Origin: Candidatus Nomurabacteria bacterium RIFCSPLOWO2_01_FULL_39_17
GTDB lineage: Bacteria > Patescibacteriota > Minisyncoccia > Phycocordibacterales > UBA9973
Reading direction: 5' to 3'
DNA length: 36,299 bases
Assembly: GCA_001785805.1 (NCBI GenBank)
Contig: MFUU01000005.1
Coordinates: 1 to 36,299, forward strand
Position numbers and translations under genes: made by a program. The notes beneath the pieces are model-generated. The model searched no databases. It was not told the DNA's origin and worked only from the letters and a program-made list of their open reading frames with translations. Below, in pieces: positions 31,203 to 36,299 of the stretch. How positions within the stretch are numbered: position 1 is the stretch's first letter; each line of letters begins with the position of its first letter.

Positions 31203-31898
31203 TTATTTTTTTTCTGTTTTTTCCCCGCCTGCGTGGGCAGTTTCTTTCGGAGCTGGTATTTCCACACCCTCTATACCTTCTTCTTCTTTCTTGCCTTTCT
31301 TTTCCACTTCAATCGTGGAAAGATCTACAGGCGCAACTTCCTCAATTTTTTCTTCTTTTTGTTCAACAATAGAAGCTACTACATCTGTTAAATTATTGAC
31401 CACAGCAACTCCAGCTGGCAGTTTTATATCAGAAACAAAAACTTGGTCTGTTAGGGTAGAAAGTTTTGAAATATCAACAACCAGATTGTGCGGAAGACCT
31501 TTTGGTAATGCTTCTATTTCAACTTCATGCATGACTTTAACCAAAGTTCCTATAGCAGATTTTACTGCTTCGGAAATTCCTTCAAATACAAGCGGTATCT
31601 TGACGCGAATTTTTTTGTTCATATCTATTGCTAAAAAATCTATATGGATAGGCTCGTCGGTGACCGGATCAGTCTGTACTTCGTGAATTAGAGTATCAAT
31701 GTTGCCTTCGGGCATAATTATCTCTACAGTTGAAGATTCCCCTGCTTTATGCCAGACTTTTTTGAAATCAATGTTTGAAACGCTGATAGGAGTAGAAGTC
31801 TTCTTCGTGCCGTAAAAAACAGCTGGGATTTCTCCCCCTTTTCTTAAAACCTTTAAGCTTTCTTTTCCGCTTCTTTTTTGCGCCTTAATTGAAAACAT
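31203..31898 (-). CDS. rplY: 50S ribosomal protein L25/general stress protein Ctc
   Basis: Binds 5S rRNA. The N-terminal L25 domain (SIKAQKRSGKESLKVLRKGG, then IPAVFYGTK) is followed by the TL5/Ctc beta domain (HIDFLAIDMNKKIRVKIPLVFEG, ALPKGLPHNLVVDISKL) and an acidic and lysine-rich tail at about 185-231. I start at the ATG at 31898 (231 residues), where family similarity begins and where a TATAAT box ends six bases upstream. An upstream extension to 31943 would run through the promoter and encodes no L25-like sequence. Confidence 0.95.
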   Translation of the reverse strand: MFSIKAQKRSGKESLKVLRKGGEIPAVFYGTKKTSTPISVSNIDFKKVWHKAGESSTVEIIMPEGNIDTLIHEVQTDPVTDEPIHIDFLAIDMNKKIRVKIPLVFEGISEAVKSAIGTLVKVMHEVEIEALPKGLPHNLVVDISKLSTLTDQVFVSDIKLPAGVAVVNNLTDVVASIVEQKEEKIEEVAPVDLSTIEVEKKGKKEEEGIEGVEIPAPKETAHAGGEKTEKK

Positions 31899-31904
31899 CA
31901 GCCA

Positions 31905-31932
31905 ATTATATATAAAAAAATAAAAAAAGCAA
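31905..31932 (-). promoter_or_regulatory. rplY promoter, predicted leaderless
   Basis: TTGCTT (31932-31927), 16 bases, perfect TATAAT (31910-31905), then six bases (TGGCTG) to the ATG. The -35 region lies inside the U-tract of the upstream terminator. Confidence 0.7.
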
Positions 31933-31969
31933 TCCCGAACCAAAGCTAAGCTTGGTGCAGGACAGGATT
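31921..31969 (-). terminator. Intrinsic terminator of the FAD oxidoreductase gene
   Basis: On the minus strand a long imperfect stem (AATCC pairing with GGGATT outside, GCTTGGT-type arms 31956-31950 and 31946-31939 inside) is followed by GC and TTTTTTTA (31928-31921). It begins three bases after the stop codon. Confidence 0.7.
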
Positions 31970-31971
31970 AT

Positions 31972-33663
31972 TTAAACTTTATGCTCTACAGTGTGTTCAT
32001 TCGCTATGTGCGAAATAATATATTCTTTTGTGCCGCTGCCGTCGCTACCTATAACTTTTTTGCCTAGATTGAAAATATTTTTAGGGTCAAAAATTTTCTT
32101 AATTTCCGAGAAAATTTTGATAATTTTTTCGCCATACATTTTTTCTAAGAATGGAGTGCGGATAATGCCATCATTGTGTTCGGCGGTTATAGAACCCTTG
32201 TATTGCAGGACGAGATTATAAACTTTTTCTGAAAGTTCCATAATAATTTTAGAAATATTAGGATCTTTAAAATCCATCAAGGGAATAATATGGAAGTTTC
32301 CGTCTCCGGCATGTCCGGCAATGGTGAAAGTTAAATTATATCCCCCCAATACTTTATTAAGTTCGGGAAGGAATTTAGGCAAAAATTCCGGACGAACGAT
32401 TATATCATCTATAAAGGGAGCAGTATGCCTGCCTTTTATGTGCTTACGGAGCAAGACAAAGCTTTCCCTCCTGATATCCCAATACTTATTTGCCTCTATT
32501 TCAGATTTAGTAATATGAACTTTTAATTTGAAGTTTTTAATCTTCTTTATTAGCGCAACGCATTGTTTATGCACAATTTCATTGTTTTCTCCCGCAAATT
32601 CCGCCAGCAAAATCAGCTTCGGAAAACCGTTAGAGAACATCATGAAAAATTCAGGCAGAAAACTCCACATAAATTTTATCATTCCGATAAGTCCTTTATG
32701 TTTCAGGAAATCGGGAAAAAACCGTACAGCTAATTTCATAGTTTTGTCATCATAGGCTTCAAGCGTTTCTGGACTAAATTGGATAATTTCATCCACTAGG
32801 CGACCCAGAGGCTCTAAGTCGTTCATAAAAATCGCGACAAGTTTTGAATATTTGGGATTTTTTACCAGTTTAAAAGTAATCTCCGTGGCTATGCCGAGCG
32901 TACCTTGCGAACCAACCAACAATTTATTAAGGTCGAATACATTATTGTGTATAACATTCCATATATAATAACCAGCCGAGTTTTTATGCACTTTCGGTTT
33001 GGCGTGATTTATTTCTTCCTCGTTTTTTTTAATTAATTCATAAACTTTTTTATAAATTTCTTCTTGGTCAGAAATTTCACCCAAAAGAATGGGCTTGACG
33101 GCATGTTCATTACCGTCGGCAAAAATGACTTTTGCTTCTAAAATATAATCTTGGGTTGTTCCATATTTCAAAGTTCTTTCGCCGGCTGAATTATTGCCAT
33201 ACATTCCGCCGAGCGCATTCAAACTCTTGGATGCCGTATAGCAGGGCAAAACAAGCTCCTGTTCTAAAGTTATTTTTTCAAAATCTCTATAGAACATTCC
33301 CGGCTGGACTGTAATCTGCTTTTTGGCAGAATCAAAACGAATTAATTTATTCATGTGCTTGGTGAAATCCAAAATTATGGACTCCCCCAATGCTCCGCCG
33401 GACATATCCGTGCCGGCGCATCTGGCGGTAATGTAAAGATTTTTCCAATCTTGATTTATTTCCGGATCTCTATATTTATCTTTATTCTCTGAAACCCATT
33501 TCACTATATTTTTCACATCTTCGGTATCTATCGGAAAAAGCACCAGCTTGGGCCGTACTTCGAAAATACTCGCATCTCGCGAATACAGAAGAAGTGTTTG
33601 TTCGTCATCCTTCACTTCCCCTTTAAATATTTTCTTTATTTCTTCCTTGATAGATAAAATCAT
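31972..33663 (-). CDS. FAD-binding oxidoreductase, GlcD/D-lactate dehydrogenase-like
   Basis: PCMH-type flavoprotein. The FAD-binding domain contains CAGTDMSGGALGESIILDF (about 82-100), GGMYGNNSAGERTLKYG and LLVGSQGTLGIATEITFKL. The C-terminal FAD-oxidase domain has the metal and substrate motif GHAGDGNFHIIPLMD, ITAEHNDGIIRT and FDPKNIFNLGK. At 563 residues it is a full GlcD-like subunit without the iron-sulfur domain of longer relatives. Likely substrate is a 2-hydroxy acid such as lactate or glycolate, but this cannot be read from sequence. It follows fba by 15 bases with no promoter seen, so gatB-fba-FAD gene may be one transcript, ended by the strong terminator downstream. Confidence 0.9.
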   Translation of the reverse strand: MILSIKEEIKKIFKGEVKDDEQTLLLYSRDASIFEVRPKLVLFPIDTEDVKNIVKWVSENKDKYRDPEINQDWKNLYITARCAGTDMSGGALGESIILDFTKHMNKLIRFDSAKKQITVQPGMFYRDFEKITLEQELVLPCYTASKSLNALGGMYGNNSAGERTLKYGTTQDYILEAKVIFADGNEHAVKPILLGEISDQEEIYKKVYELIKKNEEEINHAKPKVHKNSAGYYIWNVIHNNVFDLNKLLVGSQGTLGIATEITFKLVKNPKYSKLVAIFMNDLEPLGRLVDEIIQFSPETLEAYDDKTMKLAVRFFPDFLKHKGLIGMIKFMWSFLPEFFMMFSNGFPKLILLAEFAGENNEIVHKQCVALIKKIKNFKLKVHITKSEIEANKYWDIRRESFVLLRKHIKGRHTAPFIDDIIVRPEFLPKFLPELNKVLGGYNLTFTIAGHAGDGNFHIIPLMDFKDPNISKIIMELSEKVYNLVLQYKGSITAEHNDGIIRTPFLEKMYGEKIIKIFSEIKKIFDPKNIFNLGKKVIGSDGSGTKEYIISHIANEHTVEHKV

Positions 33664-33678
33664 ACAAAAAAGAAAACA

Positions 33679-34545
33679 TTATTCCATATTGTTGAAAAGT
33701 TTGAGTCTGGACTCCACCATTTCTTCTACCGCATTCATGGCGGGCGCAGAAATTTTATAAGGCACCACTTCGTCGGGCTTGTCTGCTAGCGATTTCTTCA
33801 ACCCTTCTACATATGCTATGCGTATTTCAGTATTTATATGAACAATTGAAATCCCTGATGTTATGGCATTAGTAAAATCCACATCTCGCAATCCAGAGCC
33901 TCCGTGGAGTACTAATGGAACTCCAGTTTTTTTTCTAATCTCCTTTACAAGTTCGGCATCTATATGCGGTTTTCCGCTTTTTATTAACCCATGAACACTG
34001 CCTACCGATGGAGCCAGCATATCTATACCAGTCATCTCAACAAATTTTTTCGCTTCTTCCGGCTTGGTTAAAATTCCAGCGCCTTCGGGTATAGTATCTT
34101 TGATATTTGATCCGGAACCAATGTATCCGAGTTCAGCTTCAACTATTGTATCTCTACTCGTTTTTCTTGTGACGCTGCGGGCATAATCCACACACTCTTT
34201 CGTAATTTTTACATTTTCTTCAAAACTTAATTTCGCCCCGTCAAAAATCACAGAATCGAAACCAGCATCAATGCAAGCCCGAACCGCTTCGAAATTGCTG
34301 TGGTGATCGGCGTTTAAAAATATCGGGTAATTATCCCGCTCGCGAATAGAACGAACTAATGCCACCGCTTCTTCTTTGCCTACGAAAGATTCTTCTCCTT
34401 CCGAAACTCCGACTATTACCGGGACATTTAATTTTTTCGCGGCATTGTAGATGGCGTGGAATGCTTCAAGATTCGAAATATTGAAATGTCCGATGGCCAC
34501 CTTGTTTTCTTCGGCCTCCTTTACGCATTCTCGCAATGTTTTCAT
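33679..34545 (-). CDS. fba: Class II fructose-bisphosphate aldolase family
   Basis: Zinc aldolase of glycolysis or gluconeogenesis. The TIM-barrel motifs are present: AIGHFNISN, the zinc histidine in NADHHSN (usually LDHG), EAELGYIGSG, the zinc histidine in GSVHGL, VLHGGSGL with the third histidine, and IVHINTEIR. The 288 residues match the GatY/KbaY/Fba group. The non-standard DHH and divergent substrate loop leave open a related aldolase such as tagatose-bisphosphate aldolase. It starts four bases after the gatB stop, with a TAAAAT box overlapping that stop. Confidence 0.9.
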   Translation of the reverse strand: MKTLRECVKEAEENKVAIGHFNISNLEAFHAIYNAAKKLNVPVIVGVSEGEESFVGKEEAVALVRSIRERDNYPIFLNADHHSNFEAVRACIDAGFDSVIFDGAKLSFEENVKITKECVDYARSVTRKTSRDTIVEAELGYIGSGSNIKDTIPEGAGILTKPEEAKKFVEMTGIDMLAPSVGSVHGLIKSGKPHIDAELVKEIRKKTGVPLVLHGGSGLRDVDFTNAITSGISIVHINTEIRIAYVEGLKKSLADKPDEVVPYKISAPAMNAVEEMVESRLKLFNNME

Positions 34546-34549
34546 AATG

Positions 34550-35965
34550 TTATTTTAGCAAATTTATTAATAATTTTTTGGTAACTTCTGGGTTGGCGCT
34601 GCCTTTCGTCTCTTTCATCACTTGCCCGACAAGAGACATTAATGCCTGTCCTTTACCGCCCTTATAGTCTGCTACAACTTTCGGATTAGCATCGATAATT
34701 TTCTGTATAACTTCTTTTAATGCACCCTCGTCGTTTTGCTGTAATAACCCTTCCTTTTGTGCAATTTTCTCTGGTGATTCGTCATTAATTACAATTCTAC
34801 CCATTATGTCTTTTGTTGCGCGAGAAGAAATATATCCACCTTTTGCCATTTTGATTAGTTCGGCAAAGTTTTCTGGTTTAATAAGCTTTACTTCCGGATT
34901 GGTTTTTTTGAGGCCAACATAATCAGAAGTTATATAATTCGAAGCAAGTTTTATAGAGTCTGTATCCCCTAAGATCTTTGCTACTTCTTCAAACCACGAA
35001 GATAAAACTGGGTCATTAATATAGACCTCGGTGTCTTCATCTTTTATTCCAAAATCTTTTTTATATCGCGCTCTTTTTGTTTCTGGTAATTCTGGTAATT
35101 CCTTTTTCATCTTCTTTAAATCGAAAGCCTCGTGGAGCTTCATTTTCGGGAGATCAGGCTCCGGAAAATATCTGTAATCATGGCTTGATTCTTTTTTCCG
35201 CTGTGAAAAAGTTTTCTGTTTGCTCTCGTCCCAGCCGCGTGTTTCCTGCACTATCTCACTTTCTTTCCCTGTTTCATAAAGCTCTTCCATCCTTTTAATT
35301 TCATATGCGATAGCTTTCTCTACACTGCGGAAAGAGTTTAGATTTTTAACTTCAACTTTCGTGCCAAATTTATTTTTGTCGGAAGATAAAGAGATATTCG
35401 CTTCCACACGCATTTCTCCCTTTTCCATATTAGCTTCCGAAACATCTAAATAACGCAGAAGTAATTGTAACTCGCGGGCGAAATTTCCTGCTGTTTTCGC
35501 ATTGTGTATCACTGGCTCGGTTACCAGCTCCATTAAGGGCACGCCGGCGCGGTTAAAATCAATCAGAGAATAGTCGCCTTTGTCGTGCTTGTTAGTTCCC
35601 GTGTCTTCTTCTAGATGCACGCGAGTGATATCAACACCTAATAATTGCCCACCAGAAACTATCGGGTATTTATATTGGGAAATCTGATAGCCTTTTGGAA
35701 TATCGGGATAAAAGTAATTCTTGCGGTCAAATTCGGTAAGGTCGGCAATTTTACCTTTCAGCGCCAAGCCAACTTTTATCACATTCTCCACCGCTTTTTT
35801 ATTTATAACCGGCAAGGCTCCCGGGTGTGCCATACAGACGGGGCAGATATTTATATTCGGATGCCCTTCATCCGGGTCATTCTTGCACGCGCAAAACATC
35901 TTCGTGTTCGTTTTGAGCTCTGCATGAATTTCTAAACCTATCGTTGGGTAATAGCTATTTTTCAT
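34550..35965 (-). CDS. gatB: Aspartyl/glutamyl-tRNA amidotransferase subunit B
   Basis: With GatA and GatC it converts misacylated Glu-tRNA(Gln) or Asp-tRNA(Asn) by transamidation. The N-terminal kinase-like domain shows GLEIHAEL, the zinc cysteines in MFCACKNDPD and ICPVCMAHPGALPV, RKNYFYPDIPKGYQISQY and LEEDTGTNKH. The C-terminal YqeY-like tail domain (about 400-471) ends QALMSLVGQVMKETKGSANP. The 471 residues are full length. gatA and gatC are not in the window. It is the first gene of the gatB-fba-FAD cluster. Confidence 0.97.
   Translation of the reverse strand: MKNSYYPTIGLEIHAELKTNTKMFCACKNDPDEGHPNINICPVCMAHPGALPVINKKAVENVIKVGLALKGKIADLTEFDRKNYFYPDIPKGYQISQYKYPIVSGGQLLGVDITRVHLEEDTGTNKHDKGDYSLIDFNRAGVPLMELVTEPVIHNAKTAGNFARELQLLLRYLDVSEANMEKGEMRVEANISLSSDKNKFGTKVEVKNLNSFRSVEKAIAYEIKRMEELYETGKESEIVQETRGWDESKQKTFSQRKKESSHDYRYFPEPDLPKMKLHEAFDLKKMKKELPELPETKRARYKKDFGIKDEDTEVYINDPVLSSWFEEVAKILGDTDSIKLASNYITSDYVGLKKTNPEVKLIKPENFAELIKMAKGGYISSRATKDIMGRIVINDESPEKIAQKEGLLQQNDEGALKEVIQKIIDANPKVVADYKGGKGQALMSLVGQVMKETKGSANPEVTKKLLINLLK
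34552..34557 (-). promoter_or_regulatory. -10 box upstream of fba, predicted leaderless
   Basis: TAAAAT (34557-34552) overlaps the gatB stop codon and ends six bases (AACATT) before the fba ATG. No -35 is visible, so it may only resemble a promoter because of AT-rich sequence. Confidence 0.3.
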
Positions 35966-35975
35966 AGATTATTAG

Positions 35976-35984
35976 TTATCCACA
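35976..35984 (+). other. Perfect DnaA-box-like 9-mer
   Basis: TTATCCACA, the high-affinity DnaA box, lies between the gatB start and the plus-strand promoter at 35990. Only one copy is present, with no cluster, so it is not an origin. A regulatory site or chance are both possible. Confidence 0.3.
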
Positions 35985-35989
35985 GTTGC

Positions 35990-36018
35990 TTGACTTGTTA
36001 TAATTTTTTGTATATACT
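35990..36018 (+). promoter_or_regulatory. Plus-strand promoter with no evident gene
   Basis: TTGACT (35990-35995), 17 bases, TATACT (36013-36018), the best two-box match in the window. The predicted start near 36025 is followed within about 15 bases by a terminator hairpin, and no plus-strand gene follows. Confidence 0.5.
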
Positions 36019-36036
36019 TGTATTTAAGTTACCTCG

Positions 36037-36058
36037 CCAGGCTTTATGCCTGGTTTTT
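36037..36058 (+). terminator. Intrinsic terminator just after the 35990 promoter
   Basis: CCAGGC-TTTAT-GCCTGG (36037-36053) followed by TTTTT. With the preceding promoter it would define a transcript of only about 35 nt. The same bases on the minus strand may be the coding tail (KPGIKPGE) of a frameshifted gene. Confidence 0.55.
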
Positions 36059-36129
36059 CCGTTTTTAGACCACTAATACGTTCTACTTCATTTCTTATTG
36101 AATCGAGAGATATAAACCAAGAACTAGTT

Positions 36130-36299
36130 CTAATTTCTCACGCTGAATTCTTTTTGTATGCTAAAAACTTTATATGTTTCTGCCTTTTTAAAATTATTTA
36201 CTTTTTGTACATTTAATTCTAAATCTATTCTTTTATTTTGTAACTTTGAATATTCGTGTTTTATTTTTCCACTACTTGCACCATATCCAGCTTTTAGAA
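36130..36299 (-). CDS. Unrecognised protein, C-terminal part (right edge), possibly frameshifted
   Basis: A minus-strand frame is open from the window edge to a TAG at 36130-36132, giving 55 residues of lysine- and asparagine-rich sequence (KIKHEYSKLQNKRIDLELN, ending KEFSVRN). I do not recognise the family. Immediately after, the next frame continues as RTSSWFISLDSIRNEVERIS, then GLKTEKPGIKPGEVT and TAA at 36024-36026. Removing one A from the AAA at the junction would join both into a single tail (FSVRIRTSSWFISL). This suggests a recent frameshift, a sequencing error, or a shortened product. Confidence 0.4.
   Translation of the reverse strand, partial: LKAGYGASSGKIKHEYSKLQNKRIDLELNVQKVNNFKKAETYKVFSIQKEFSVRN

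Noticed and set aside
35976..35984. Replication origin
   Set aside because: A single DnaA box, no cluster, no dnaA or dnaN nearby; parB alone does not locate the origin.

Overview
The window looks like a chromosomal core region of a Patescibacteria (Candidate Phyla Radiation) bacterium, most likely a Parcubacteria-type lineage. This placement is inferred from gene style, not from a marker tree. The signs are short intergenic gaps, genes trimmed to their catalytic core (RF1 without domain 1, a Rel enzyme without its C-terminal regulatory half, a DprA without an N-terminal domain, an M24 peptidase without its creatinase-like domain), a PriA that has lost its ATPase motifs, TTTAGGC-type heptad repeats between genes, and a 574-residue cysteine-rich protein of a type I associate with these genomes. 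The standard code is used (TGA ends topA).

Layout. 1-988: 5' part of serS (minus). 1132-5887: dprA, topA and a bifunctional rel gene (plus). 5884-6858: parB (minus), whose promoter overlaps back-to-back with that of tRNA-Leu(CAA). 7018-9213: a divergent murA and miaA (plus). 9208-12084: dedA, tRNA-Trp, rpmG, ddl and an M24 peptidase (all minus). 12132-17367: cysteine-rich protein, rseP, frr, a holB-like gene and mreB (minus). 17572-20358: priA-like gene, VKOR and DoxX (plus). 20339-27925: rsmI behind a complete F-type ATP synthase operon in the order atpZ-B-E-F-H-A-G-D-C (minus). 27995-31898: tRNA-Ile(GAT) with a decayed second copy, an RRM RNA-binding protein, prfA, rpmE, a coiled-coil lytic transglycosylase and rplY (minus). 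31972-35965: FAD oxidoreductase, class II aldolase and gatB (minus). 36130-36299: tail of an unrecognised gene that may be frameshifted.

Functionally the window covers translation (serS, gatB, prfA, frr, rplY, rpmE, rpmG, miaA, rsmI, three tRNAs), replication, repair and segregation (topA, priA-like, holB-like, dprA, parB), envelope and shape (murA, ddl, mreB, lytic transglycosylase, rseP, dedA), energy (H+-type ATP synthase, aldolase, FAD oxidoreductase), redox (VKOR, DoxX) and stringent response (rel). No insertion sequence, prophage or CRISPR array was seen.

The most striking non-gene signal is promoter placement. In eight genes (serS, rel, parB, dedA, ddl, frr, rplY, fba) a sigma-70-like -10 hexamer ends exactly six bases before the start codon, which predicts leaderless mRNAs. 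By contrast the RRM gene has a leader of about 100 nt with two hairpins and a Shine-Dalgarno-like site. The ATP synthase operon carries three structured intergenic segments, two of which are inverted-repeat-bounded and share a motif.
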